In this document: piece after piece, positions 8,372 through 17,013 of the stretch
Layout: every line of letters starts with the position of its first letter
How positions within the stretch are numbered: the stretch's first letter is position 1
Source: Variovorax paradoxus B4
Lineage (GTDB): Bacteria; Pseudomonadota; Gammaproteobacteria; Burkholderiales; Burkholderiaceae_C
Direction: 5' to 3'
NCBI RefSeq assembly: GCF_000463015.1
Contig: NC_022247.1
Location: 3,844,001-3,908,000, forward strand
Length of the DNA: 64,000 bases
The notes under the pieces: model-generated
Seen by the model: only the letters and a program-made list of their open reading frames with translations
Told to the model about the DNA's origin: nothing
The model's database searches: none
Program-made: the position numbers and the translations under genes

Positions 8372-10468
8372 ATGAAGATATGCCCGCGCTCCCCGAGCGC
8401 TTTGCGACTGCGGCGATGGATCGGCATTGCACTCGCCTCGCTGCTGTCGATGGCGGTGCAGGCGCAGAACGCCATCGAGGCCGTCACGAGCACGGCGAGG
8501 GCCGACGTGGAGCTGGTTCGCATCGACTTCACCCACCCGCTGGCCGCGCTGCCCACCGGCTTCGTCGTGCAGGAGCCGGCACGCATTGCGCTGGACTTTC
8601 CGGGCGTGGCCAATGCCGTGGGGCGTTCGGCCATCGAGTTCAACCTGGGCAACCTTCGCAGCGCCAACGTCGTGCAGGCCGGTGAACGCTCGCGTGTGGT
8701 GCTGAACCTCAAGCATGCGACGACCTACCAGGCGGAGATCCAGGGCCGCTCGCTGCTGGTCTCGTTGCAGTCCGGAACGGGCCAGCCGCCCCGGACATCG
8801 TCCACCGCCGGATTCGCCGAAGGCAGGGAGCGCCAGGTGACGCCGCTGCAGGACATCGATTTCCGGCGCGGCGGCGACGGCGCCGGCCGCGTGCTCATCG
8901 CGATGGGCAGCAGCCAGCTCGGCGTGGACGTGCGGCGGCAGGGCTCGACGCTGGTGGCAGAGTTCATGCGGGCCTCGCTGCCCGAGGCGCTGCGCCGCCG
9001 GCTCGATGTGTCGGACTTCGGCACGGCGGTCGAATCGGTGGTTGCGCAGCAGGTCGGGGACCGGGTCCGGCTCACGATCAATTCGCGCGGCGACTGGGAA
9101 CAGAGCGCCTACCAGACGGACGAGCAGTTCGTCATCGAGGTGCGCTCGCGCAAAACCGATCCGGGCAAGCTGACCCAGGGCACCGGCTACACCGGCGAGA
9201 AGCTCACGCTCAACTTCCAGAGCGTCGACGTCCGCGCGCTGCTGCAGGTGATCGCCGACTTCACCGGCTTCAACGTGGTGACCTCCGACACGGTCTCCGG
9301 CGTGCTGACGCTGCGGCTCAAGGACGTGCCCTGGGACCAGGCACTGGAGGTCATCCTGCAGGCGAAGAACCTGGGGCTGCGAAAGAACGGCAGCATCCTC
9401 TGGATCGCGCCGCGGGACGAAATCAACGCCAAGGAAAAGATCGAGCTCGAAGCGCTGGCCGCGCTGGAGAACCTGGCGGCGCTTCGCACCCAGTCGTTCC
9501 AGCTCAACTACGCCAAGGCCGCCACGGTGGTGCAAAGCCTGACGGGCACCGGCAGCGCGGGCGGCAGCGGCGGCGCTTCGGCAACGCGCCTCCTGAGCAC
9601 GCGCGGCAGCGCGATTGCGGAAGTCCGCACGAACCAGCTTTTCGTGACGGACACGCCGCAACGCCTGGCCGAGGTGAGCGAACTCATCCGCAAGCTGGAC
9701 GTGCCGGTGCGGCAGGTGCTGATCGAGGCGCGGATCGTCGAGGCTTCGGACACCTTCGGGAAGTCGCTGGGCGTCAAGCTGGGCGGCGGGGCCATCGGCA
9801 AGAACAGCTCCTTCGGCACCAGCCCCACGGGCAGCGACAACAGCTTTACCTCGTACACCAGCAGCAACTTCGTGAACCTGCCGGCCGGCGACGCGGGCGG
9901 CACCGGCAGCAGCGCGGGAGCGTTTTCGCTGTCGCTGTTCAACTCGAGCTTCACGCGCATGCTGAACCTGGAGATCTCCGCGCTCGAGGCCGAAGGCAAG
10001 GGCCGGCTGGTGTCGAGCCCGCGGGTGGTGACGGCGGACCAGACCAAGGCGCTGATCGAACAGGGCGAAGAAATTCCCTACCAGCAGGCAACGTCGAGCG
10101 GGGCGACCTCCATCTCGTTCCGCAAGGCAGTGCTCAAGCTCGAGGTCACGCCGCAGATCACGCCCGAGGGCAACATCATCCTCACGCTCGACGTGAGCAA
10201 GGACACACGCGGCGTCAGCACCTCGGCCGGCCCGGCCATCAACACCAAGCATGTGCAGACGGAGGTGCTGGTCGAGAACGGCGGCACGGTGGTGATCGGG
10301 GGCATCTTCGAACTGACCGAGACCAACGACGAATCGCGCGTGCCGGTGCTCGGCGAGGTGCCTTACCTGGGCGCGCTGTTCCGCTCGCGCGAGCGGGTGG
10401 TGAACAAGGTCGAGATGCTGGTGTTCATCACGCCGAAGATGATTGCGCGCCAGAACGCCGCGCTTTAG
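8372..10468 (+). CDS. pilQ: PilQ-type secretin, not linked to pilMNOP
   Basis: A 698-residue outer-membrane secretin of the type IV pilus/DNA-uptake family. In order: a signal peptide ending near VQAQN (about 28-30), a first AMIN domain (about 40-120), a second AMIN-like segment (about 150-225), an STN/N0 domain (KLTLNFQSVDVRALLQVI, about 270), an N1 domain, a Gly/Ser-rich loop, and the C-terminal secretin domain with the VPVLGEVPYLGALF signature. It starts at ATG 8372 after a GGAGAG site. PilQ genes normally end a pilMNOPQ operon followed by aroK. Here the upstream neighbour is a divergent TolC-like gene and downstream is an ABC operon, so this may be a second, specialised copy. The divergent 215-base spacer contains GCAAC-N4-GTTGC at 8251-8264. 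Confidence 0.88.
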   Translation: MKICPRSPSALRLRRWIGIALASLLSMAVQAQNAIEAVTSTARADVELVRIDFTHPLAALPTGFVVQEPARIALDFPGVANAVGRSAIEFNLGNLRSANVVQAGERSRVVLNLKHATTYQAEIQGRSLLVSLQSGTGQPPRTSSTAGFAEGRERQVTPLQDIDFRRGGDGAGRVLIAMGSSQLGVDVRRQGSTLVAEFMRASLPEALRRRLDVSDFGTAVESVVAQQVGDRVRLTINSRGDWEQSAYQTDEQFVIEVRSRKTDPGKLTQGTGYTGEKLTLNFQSVDVRALLQVIADFTGFNVVTSDTVSGVLTLRLKDVPWDQALEVILQAKNLGLRKNGSILWIAPRDEINAKEKIELEALAALENLAALRTQSFQLNYAKAATVVQSLTGTGSAGGSGGASATRLLSTRGSAIAEVRTNQLFVTDTPQRLAEVSELIRKLDVPVRQVLIEARIVEASDTFGKSLGVKLGGGAIGKNSSFGTSPTGSDNSFTSYTSSNFVNLPAGDAGGTGSSAGAFSLSLFNSSFTRMLNLEISALEAEGKGRLVSSPRVVTADQTKALIEQGEEIPYQQATSSGATSISFRKAVLKLEVTPQITPEGNIILTLDVSKDTRGVSTSAGPAINTKHVQTEVLVENGGTVVIGGIFELTETNDESRVPVLGEVPYLGALFRSRERVVNKVEMLVFITPKMIARQNAAL

Positions 10469-10544
10469 CACCCAGGGTGGCATGGAGCGTGCTTAACGCC
10501 AGCATGCTCGCCTTCCGATCATTTCCTGCGCCCGGGGCCCTTCG

Positions 10545-11657
10545 ATGACCGCCGCCGCGCCCCCGCCCGCCGCCGTCGAAGTCGTCGCGCTCAGCAAGCG
10601 CTACGCCGCGGGCATGCCCGCCGCCGTCGACCAGATCGACCTGCGCATCGCGAGCGGCAGCTACTGCTGCCTGCTGGGCCCCTCGGGCTGCGGCAAGAGC
10701 ACCACGCTGCGCATGATCGCGGGCCACGAGTCGGTCACCAGCGGCGACATCCTGCTGGACAACCGCAACATCACCAACCTGCCCGCGGCCGCGCGCGGCA
10801 CCGCGATGATGTTCCAGAGCTTCGCGCTGTTCCCGCACCTTTCGGCGCTCGATAACGTGGCCTTCAGCCTCAAGATGAAAGGCGTCGGCAAGGCCGAGCG
10901 ACAGAAGCGCGCACGCGAGCTGCTCGAGCGCGTGGCGATGGGCCACCTGGCCGAGCGCAAGCCCGGCGAGCTCTCCGGCGGCCAGCAGCAGCGCGTGGCG
11001 CTCGCGCGGGCACTCATCACCGAGCCGCGCGTGCTGCTGCTCGACGAGCCGCTGTCGGCGCTCGATCCGTTCCTGCGCATCCAGATGCGCGCCGAACTGC
11101 GGCGCTGGCAGAAGGAACTGGGGTTGACCTTCGTCCACGTCACGCACTCGCAGGAAGAAGCGATGGCGCTGGCCAACACCATGGTGGTCATGAACCACGG
11201 CGTGATCGAGCAGGTCGGTTCGCCGCACCAGGTCTACAACCATCCGGCGAGCGAGTTCGTGGCGCGCTTCATGGGCGGCCACAACGTGTTCGACACGCCC
11301 GCCGGCCCGGTCGCCGTGCGCAATGACCACATGAAGATCGCCCTTGGCGATGCGAGCGACGGCATTGCCGCCACGGTCACCGACGTCGAGTACCAGGGCA
11401 CTTACGTGCTGCTCGGCCTCGCGCTGCAGGACGCCGCACCCGGCCGTGGCAGCGTCTCGGTGCTGCTGGGCGAATCCGCCTTTCTTGCGAGCCCCCATGC
11501 GCCGGGCGATGCGGTGCGCCTGTCCTGGGCCGAGGCCGATGCGCGCGTACTCGGCCCCGGCGCCAAGCCGCCCGCCGAGCGGGCACCGGCGCCGGTCGGC
11601 AACGGCAGCAGCCTCGCGCGCGACGACCTGGCCGCGCTCGCGAGCATGCCGCTGTGA
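10545..11657 (+). CDS. ABC transporter ATP-binding protein, polyamine (PotA) type
   Basis: The 370-residue ATPase of an importer. Walker A is GPSGCGKST (45-53), the signature is LSGGQ (143-147), Walker B is VLLLDE (163-168), followed by the D-loop SALD and a switch His in HVTHS. A C-terminal TOBE-like region (about 270-335) is typical of the PotA/FbpC/CysA class. A low-complexity Pro/Ala tail follows. The next three genes encode the binding protein and two permeases, so it energises that system. The order ATPase-binding protein-permease-permease fits spermidine/putrescine-type importers. The actual substrate is not evident. Confidence 0.93.
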   Translation: MTAAAPPPAAVEVVALSKRYAAGMPAAVDQIDLRIASGSYCCLLGPSGCGKSTTLRMIAGHESVTSGDILLDNRNITNLPAAARGTAMMFQSFALFPHLSALDNVAFSLKMKGVGKAERQKRARELLERVAMGHLAERKPGELSGGQQQRVALARALITEPRVLLLDEPLSALDPFLRIQMRAELRRWQKELGLTFVHVTHSQEEAMALANTMVVMNHGVIEQVGSPHQVYNHPASEFVARFMGGHNVFDTPAGPVAVRNDHMKIALGDASDGIAATVTDVEYQGTYVLLGLALQDAAPGRGSVSVLLGESAFLASPHAPGDAVRLSWAEADARVLGPGAKPPAERAPAPVGNGSSLARDDLAALASMPL

Positions 11658-11742
11658 GCGCGCGGCCGCTCATGCATTGCCTGCATTTCCGTTTGTCTTT
11701 TTCCCCGTCCCTTCCCTTGTTTTTTTCCACGGAGACTCTTCC

Positions 11743-13011
11743 ATGACCGACCCCATCGACTCGTCTGCCGGCCTCCAGCGTCGCACCCTGCTGCAAGGCA
11801 CCGCCGGCATCCTGGCCACGGGCATCGCGCCCTTCGTGCACGCGCAGGAAAAGATCGTGCTGCGCTACCTGGGCACGGCGGTGAACCAGGACAAGGCCAT
11901 TGCCGAGAAGTTCAAGGCCGACACCGGCATCGAGATCCAGTACGTGGCCGTGACCACCGACGACGTGACCAAGCGCGCCGTCACCGCGCCCAACAGCTTC
12001 GACCTGATCGACACCGAGTTCTTCTCGCTCAAGAAGATCGTGCCCACCGGCAACCTGAAGGGCATCGACACCAGGAAGATCAAGAACGCCGACAAGATCA
12101 CCACGCTCTTCACCAAGGGCGAAGTCGCCGGCAAGGCGGTGGGCGACCAGGGCACCGCGCCCAAGAAGGTGATTTACCTCGAAGGCGAGAAGTCCAAGAA
12201 GTTCGCGACCGCGCCGACGCAGTTCATGTCGCTCATCCCGACGGTCTACAACGCCGACACGCTGGGCATCCGTCCCGACCTGATCAAGCGTCCCATCGGT
12301 TCCTGGGCCGAGCTTCTGAACCCCGAGTTCAAGGGCAAGGCCGCGATCCTGAACATTCCGTCGATCGGCATCATGGACGCCGCGATGGTGGTGGAGGCCA
12401 AGGGCATCCACAAGTACGCCGACAAGGGCAACATGACCAAGGCCGAGATCGACCTGACGATCAAGACTCTGATCGAAGCCAAGAAGGCCGGCCAGTTCCG
12501 CGCGCTGTGGAAGGACTTCAACGAGTCGGTCAACCTGATGGCCTCGGGCGAGGTGGTGATCCAGTCGATGTGGTCGCCGGCCGTCACCGCCGTGCGCACC
12601 AAGGGCATCGCCTGCAACTTCCAGCCGCTCAAGGAAGGCTACCGCGCCTGGGCCGCCGGCTTCGGCCTGCCGGCCACGCTGTCGGGCAAGAAGCTCGACG
12701 GCGCCTATGAATTCATCAACTGGTTCCTCGACGGCTGGGCCGGCGCCTACCTGAACCGCCAGGGCTACTACAGCGCCGTGCTCGACACCGCCAAGGCCAA
12801 GATGGAAGCCTACGAATGGGCCTACTGGATGGAAGGCAAGCCCGCCTCGCAGGACATCAAGAGCCCGAACGGCGACCTGCTGGCGAAGGCCGGCGCGGTG
12901 CGCGACGGCGGCAGCTACGAGCAGCGCATGGGCGGCATCGCCTGCTGGAACGCGGTGATGGACGAGAACGAATACATGGTCAGAAAGTGGAACGAGTTCG
13001 TCGCAGCCTGA
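11743..13011 (+). CDS. Extracellular solute-binding protein of the ABC importer (PotD-like), Tat-exported
   Basis: A 422-residue periplasmic binding protein. The N-terminus has a twin-arginine motif (QRRTLLQG) and a hydrophobic stretch ending at FVHAQEK, indicating Tat export and cleavage around residue 30. The mature part follows the PotD/Fe-type bilobed fold, with a long insertion rich in Lys. ATG 11743 follows a GGAGA site. The 85-base gap from the ATPase gene is pyrimidine-rich and may hold its own translation signals. The gene ends 4 bases before the first permease start. The ligand cannot be named from sequence alone; polyamine or a related cation is the family default. Confidence 0.9.
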   Translation: MTDPIDSSAGLQRRTLLQGTAGILATGIAPFVHAQEKIVLRYLGTAVNQDKAIAEKFKADTGIEIQYVAVTTDDVTKRAVTAPNSFDLIDTEFFSLKKIVPTGNLKGIDTRKIKNADKITTLFTKGEVAGKAVGDQGTAPKKVIYLEGEKSKKFATAPTQFMSLIPTVYNADTLGIRPDLIKRPIGSWAELLNPEFKGKAAILNIPSIGIMDAAMVVEAKGIHKYADKGNMTKAEIDLTIKTLIEAKKAGQFRALWKDFNESVNLMASGEVVIQSMWSPAVTAVRTKGIACNFQPLKEGYRAWAAGFGLPATLSGKKLDGAYEFINWFLDGWAGAYLNRQGYYSAVLDTAKAKMEAYEWAYWMEGKPASQDIKSPNGDLLAKAGAVRDGGSYEQRMGGIACWNAVMDENEYMVRKWNEFVAA

Positions 13012-13015
13012 TCCC

Positions 13016-13933
13016 GTGAGCGCCCCCACCGCCAGCGCGCACGCGCCCAGTCCATCCGTCCACGCCGTCAAGGCCTGGTGGCAGGCCGCGCCGTTCGCGC
13101 TGGTGTTCCTGTTGTTCTTTTTGATTCCGCTGGCGCTGGTCGCCATGGTCAGCCTGTGGAACTTCAATGAGTACGAGCTGATCCCGGCGGTGACGCTGCG
13201 CAACTACCTGAGCCTGTTCGAGGGTTGTTCGCAGCTCACCGACAACGGCGACCTGTGCGTCACGCTCAACACCTACCTGAGCACCTTCAAGTTCTGCCTG
13301 CTGGTGTGGGGCATCACGCTGCTGGTCGGTTTTTCGGTGGCCTACTTTCTCGCGTTCCACGTGCGATCGCCGGGCATGCAGACGGCGCTGTTCGTGCTGT
13401 GCACCGTGCCCTTCTGGACCTCCAACGTGATCCGCATGATCTCGTGGGTGCCACTGCTGGGCCGCAACGGACTGGTCAACCAGATGCTGACGGGGCTCGA
13501 CCTCGTCGACCAGCCGGTCGAGTGGCTGCTGTTCTCCAATTTCTCGGTGGTGCTTGCCTTCGTGCACCTCTACACGATGTTCATGATCGTACCGATCTTC
13601 AACAGCATGATGCGCATCGACCGCTCGCTGCTCGAAGCCGCCAGCGACGCGGGCGCCTCGGGCTGGCAGACGCTCTGGAACGTGGTGGTGCCGCTGTCGC
13701 GCACCGGCATCTTGATCGGCTCGATCTTCGTCATCACCATCGTGATGGGCGACTTCGTCACCATCGGCGTGATGGGCGGGCAGCAGATCGCATCGATCGG
13801 CAAGATCATCCAGGTGCAGACCTCGTACCTGCAGTTTCCGCTGGCCGCGGCCAACGCGGTGATCCTGCTGGCGGTGGTGCTGATGATCATCTGGGGGCTC
13901 ACCCGGCTGGTCGATATTCGCAAGGAGCTCTGA
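13016..13933 (+). CDS. ABC importer permease 1 (PotB-like)
   Basis: A 305-residue inner-membrane protein with about six transmembrane segments. The EAA-type loop that contacts the ATPase reads EAASDAGASGWQTLWNVVVPLS. It starts with GTG at 13016, four bases after the stop of the binding-protein gene; no in-frame ATG exists before the first membrane segment. A large periplasmic loop with cysteines (about 65-80) lies between TM1 and TM2. It pairs with the permease at 14104. Between the two lies a 170-base gap occupied by a palindromic repeat, which is unusual inside such an operon. Confidence 0.9.
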   Translation: MSAPTASAHAPSPSVHAVKAWWQAAPFALVFLLFFLIPLALVAMVSLWNFNEYELIPAVTLRNYLSLFEGCSQLTDNGDLCVTLNTYLSTFKFCLLVWGITLLVGFSVAYFLAFHVRSPGMQTALFVLCTVPFWTSNVIRMISWVPLLGRNGLVNQMLTGLDLVDQPVEWLLFSNFSVVLAFVHLYTMFMIVPIFNSMMRIDRSLLEAASDAGASGWQTLWNVVVPLSRTGILIGSIFVITIVMGDFVTIGVMGGQQIASIGKIIQVQTSYLQFPLAAANAVILLAVVLMIIWGLTRLVDIRKEL

Positions 13934-13987
13934 ATGAATCTGAGCTTCCGCGTTCGAATCGTGCTTGGTCGTTCGGGGCGCGCTCAG

Positions 13988-14081
13988 GTGCACCGGGCAT
14001 CGGGTGCTCCCCGCAGCGAAATACAGGAGGAGCCGAAGGCGGGGGACATTCGCGCAGGGGAGTACCCGATGTTCTCGGCAC
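13988..14081. repeat. Dispersed palindromic repeat, copy 1 (between two permease genes)
   Basis: A hairpin-forming element of about 94 bases. The 25-base arms are 13988-14012 and 14057-14081. The inner 15 bases of the arms pair fully (CATCGGGTGCTCCCC with GGGGAGTACCCGATG, one G-T wobble); the outer part pairs with a small internal loop. The 44-base centre holds GCGAAAT/ATTCGC pairing and a terminal GCC-GAA-GGC hairpin. A second copy with nearly the same centre is at 49657-49752. It lies between the stop of permease 1 and the start of permease 2, so it would sit within the operon mRNA. Confidence 0.88.
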
Positions 14082-14103
14082 TCGCCCTGAAGAAAGAAGA
14101 CAA

Positions 14104-14994
14104 ATGAGCCAACGCATCGGAGAACAACGCGCCCCCGGCTTCTGGCCCCTGGCGATCGTGTTCGCCCTCTTCGTGCTGTTCCTCTACGGCCCGATGATCA
14201 CGATCTTCATCCTGAGCTTCCAGGGCCCCGAAGGCGGCCTGACCTTCCCCTTGCGCGGCGTCTCGCTGCACTGGTTCCACAAGCTGGCCGAGGGCCTGGG
14301 CACCGTCGACATCGGCGCGGCCTTCCGGCGTTCGCTGGCGCTGGGCGCGGTGGTCATGGGCTTCACCGTGGTGCTGTCGGTGCTGGCCGGGCTCGCGTTC
14401 CGCAAGAAGCTCAAGGGCAGCAACGCCCTGTTCTTCGTGACCGTGGCGAGCCTCATCATGCCGTCGATCATCATCTCGCTCGGCATCGGCCTGCAGTTCC
14501 GGCTGCTCGACACCGGCATCAAGAGCGTGCTCGCGGCGGTGGACGCCGCCACGCTGCTCGAAGGCTACGGCACCGCGCTCGGCCTGTTCAGTTCCGCGCT
14601 CGGCGCGCACCTCACCTGGACCCTGCCCTTCGGCCTGCTCATCATGTTCGCGGTGTTCAACCGCTTCAACCCGGCCTACGAGGAAGCCGCGCGCGACCTC
14701 GGCGCCACGCCGTGGCAGACCTTCCGCTTCGTGGTGCTGCCGCTGATCGGCCCGTCGATCGTCGGCATCGGCATGTTCGGCTTCACCCTGTCGTGGGACG
14801 AGATCGCCCGCACCTCGCAGGCCATCGGCGACGTCAACACGCTGCCGCTCGAACTGCAGGGCCTGACCTCGACCGTCACGACGCCTTCCATCTATGCGCT
14901 GGGGACGGTGACCACCGTCGTTTCGCTGCTGGTGATGGCCGTGGCGCTGGGCACGGCCGCGCTGCTGCGCCGGCGCGCCGTGCGGCCGCGCTGA
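14104..14994 (+). CDS. ABC importer permease 2 (PotC-like)
   Basis: A 296-residue inner-membrane permease with about six hydrophobic segments and an EAA loop (EEAARDLGATPWQTFRFVVLPL). It forms the heterodimeric channel with the permease at 13016. ATG 14104 was chosen because it starts just before TM1; upstream sequence is the palindromic repeat and is not coding. The spacing from the first permease (170 bases) contrasts with the tight spacing elsewhere in the operon. A short AAGAAAGAAGAC stretch before the ATG may act as the ribosome site. No clear terminator follows. Confidence 0.9.
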   Translation: MSQRIGEQRAPGFWPLAIVFALFVLFLYGPMITIFILSFQGPEGGLTFPLRGVSLHWFHKLAEGLGTVDIGAAFRRSLALGAVVMGFTVVLSVLAGLAFRKKLKGSNALFFVTVASLIMPSIIISLGIGLQFRLLDTGIKSVLAAVDAATLLEGYGTALGLFSSALGAHLTWTLPFGLLIMFAVFNRFNPAYEEAARDLGATPWQTFRFVVLPLIGPSIVGIGMFGFTLSWDEIARTSQAIGDVNTLPLELQGLTSTVTTPSIYALGTVTTVVSLLVMAVALGTAALLRRRAVRPR

Positions 14995-15101
14995 CACCGG
15001 AGACCGGCGGCCGCGTCTAGACCTTTTGGTCGACGTGAGCGTTTTCCTACAGCCGCCTAAAATCGCGCTCCAACAAAAGCGCAAGCGAGAGAGAGGCGGA
15101 C

Positions 15102-16226
15102 ATGCTCGACAAACTGAACGACTTCACGGGGAGCCACGGCCAGCTGCAGCGCGGCCGCGGCCTCGTCACCGGAACCATCGCCCTGAGCCTGGGCATCCTG
15201 TGCTTCCTTGGCGTGCTGGCCTTCCACTTTCCGCAGTACCTCACGACGCCCGAGCTGCGCAAGAGCTACAACGTCGACGTGATGCGCTTCATCCTGCTGG
15301 CGGCCATGGTCGTCTCGGGCGGCCTGGCGCTGGTGAACATCATCTTCAACCGCTCGCGCTGGCTCTCCTCGGCCGCCTTCCTGCTGGTGGCCGCGGCCGC
15401 GCTGCTGGGCGGGCACAAGGTGCCGGTGAACGACTTTGCCGACAACACGCCCTACATCGGCCTGGACTGGTTCATCCTGGACCTGCTGGGCTCCTCGCTG
15501 ATCTTCATCTTCATCGAGAAGCTGTTCGCGCTGCGCAAGGACCAGCCGGTGTTCCGCGAGGAATGGCAGACCGACTTCCACCACTTCGTGGTCAACCACA
15601 TGATCGTGGGCTTCGTGCTGCTGGCCACCAACCTGATGGTGCACAAGTTCTTCGGCTGGGCCGCCAACGACGGCATCCGCGGCTGGGTGGGCAACCTGCC
15701 GTTCTGGGCCGGGTTACTGCTGATCATCCTGGTGGCCGACCTGGTGCAGTACTGGACCCACCGCGCCTACCACGAGGTGCCGGTGCTGTGGCGCCTGCAC
15801 GCCGTGCACCACAGCGTGAAGAGCATGGACTGGATGGCCGGCTCGCGCCAGCACATCCTCGAACTGCTGATCACGCGCACGCTGGTGCTGGCGCCCATCT
15901 ACGTGCTGGGCTTCTCCAAGGAAGTGATCGACGCGTACATCGTGGTGGTGGGTTTCCAGGCGGTGTTCAACCACTGCAACGTGAGCGTGCGGCTCGGGCC
16001 GCTGCGCTACATCATCGTCACGCCCAACTTCCATCACTGGCACCACAGCCAGGACGTGGAGGCGCTCGACAAGAACTATTCGGCGCACTACGCCTTTCTC
16101 GACTATCTCTTCGGCACCGCGGTGAAGAGCACCAGGCTCTGGCCCGAGAAGTACGGCGTGCTCGGCGACTACGTGCCCAACGGCTTCTTCAAGCAATTGA
16201 AGTTCCCCTTCGTCTGGAAAGGATGA
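15102..16226 (+). CDS. Sterol desaturase / fatty acid hydroxylase family membrane protein
   Basis: A 374-residue integral membrane protein with about six hydrophobic segments. The C-terminal half carries the histidine clusters of the di-iron hydroxylase family: HRAYH, HAVHHS and FHHWHHSQD, spaced as in sterol desaturases and the alkylglycerol monooxygenase class. The substrate is unknown; membrane lipid or carotenoid-type hydroxylation are options. A TAAAAT box at 15058-15063 upstream could be a -10 element, but no convincing -35 accompanies it. RBS GAGAGG lies at about 15089. It overlaps the next gene by four bases (ATGA), indicating co-translation. Confidence 0.88.
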   Translation: MLDKLNDFTGSHGQLQRGRGLVTGTIALSLGILCFLGVLAFHFPQYLTTPELRKSYNVDVMRFILLAAMVVSGGLALVNIIFNRSRWLSSAAFLLVAAAALLGGHKVPVNDFADNTPYIGLDWFILDLLGSSLIFIFIEKLFALRKDQPVFREEWQTDFHHFVVNHMIVGFVLLATNLMVHKFFGWAANDGIRGWVGNLPFWAGLLLIILVADLVQYWTHRAYHEVPVLWRLHAVHHSVKSMDWMAGSRQHILELLITRTLVLAPIYVLGFSKEVIDAYIVVVGFQAVFNHCNVSVRLGPLRYIIVTPNFHHWHHSQDVEALDKNYSAHYAFLDYLFGTAVKSTRLWPEKYGVLGDYVPNGFFKQLKFPFVWKG

Positions 16227-17008
16227 TGCGGCGCCATCTCCGTGCGGCGGCGCTTGCGGCTGCCGCATTGCTGCTGCTGTCGGCCTGCGCCACCCGCGTC
16301 GACCTGCCGTCCAAAGACGCGGGCCTGCGCCTGCGCGTGCAAAGCTCGGTCATCGCCCCCGGCAACGGCGGCGAACTCATCGCGGCCGATGCCCTGCAGC
16401 CCGGGGACATCCTGCTGACCTCCATTGCCACGATCAATTCCTTCGGCATCCGGCTGGGCACCTTCTCGCCCGTGAGCCACGCCGTGCTCTACCTGGGCGA
16501 CGGGCTGATCGCCGAGGCGGTTGGCAGCGGCGTGCGCGCGCGGCCGCTGGCCGACGTGGTGGACGAGGAACAGATGGTCGTGGCCTTTCGCGTGCCCGGG
16601 CTCGATGCCTCGGGTGCCCAGAAACTGCGCGCCTGGGCCAACTCGCAGGTGGGCATCCGCTACAACACCACCGGCGTGCTGCTGAATGCCCCTTTCGTGC
16701 TGAACCGGCGCCTGTGCGAGCTGCCGCTCGTTCCCTCCGCCGTCAGCCACTACTGCATCAGCGGCATGGCCATGGTGCAGCTGGGCGCGAGCCGCGACGA
16801 CCAGTTCTTCTGCTCGCAGTTCGTGCTCGAGGCCTACCGGCGGGCCGGCCTGCCGATCACCGACGCCGACCCGCGCTGGGTCAGCCCGGCCGACCTGCTG
16901 CACATGCGCGAGGGCGACGTGCCCTCGATTGCCGCCACGCAGCCGCTGCGCTACGTGGGCCACCTCAAATACAACCCGCCGCCGCTGCTTGCCGCGGACG
17001 GCCCCTGA
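16223..17008 (+). CDS. YiiX/YebB-like NlpC/P60-superfamily lipoprotein
   Basis: A 261-residue lipoprotein: charged N-terminus, hydrophobic stretch and lipobox LLLSAC with Cys at 22. The rest resembles the YiiX/YebB permuted NlpC/P60 hydrolases: a GDILLTS strand, the SHAVLYLG His motif, and a FFCSQFV motif with the probable catalytic cysteine near the C-terminus. Peptidoglycan or lipid amide hydrolysis is plausible by family but unproven. Two in-frame ATG codons occur (16223 and 16226); the first overlaps the upstream stop. It is probably co-transcribed with the sterol-desaturase gene and the flavoprotein gene six bases downstream. Confidence 0.85.
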   Translation: MMRRHLRAAALAAAALLLLSACATRVDLPSKDAGLRLRVQSSVIAPGNGGELIAADALQPGDILLTSIATINSFGIRLGTFSPVSHAVLYLGDGLIAEAVGSGVRARPLADVVDEEQMVVAFRVPGLDASGAQKLRAWANSQVGIRYNTTGVLLNAPFVLNRRLCELPLVPSAVSHYCISGMAMVQLGASRDDQFFCSQFVLEAYRRAGLPITDADPRWVSPADLLHMREGDVPSIAATQPLRYVGHLKYNPPPLLAADGP

Positions 17009-17013
17009 CCGCC

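Noticed and set aside
8312..10483. A 723-codon open frame opposite the secretin gene
   Set aside because: It is compositionally biased (His/Arg/Leu) and spans the signal peptide and coding sequence of a clear secretin.
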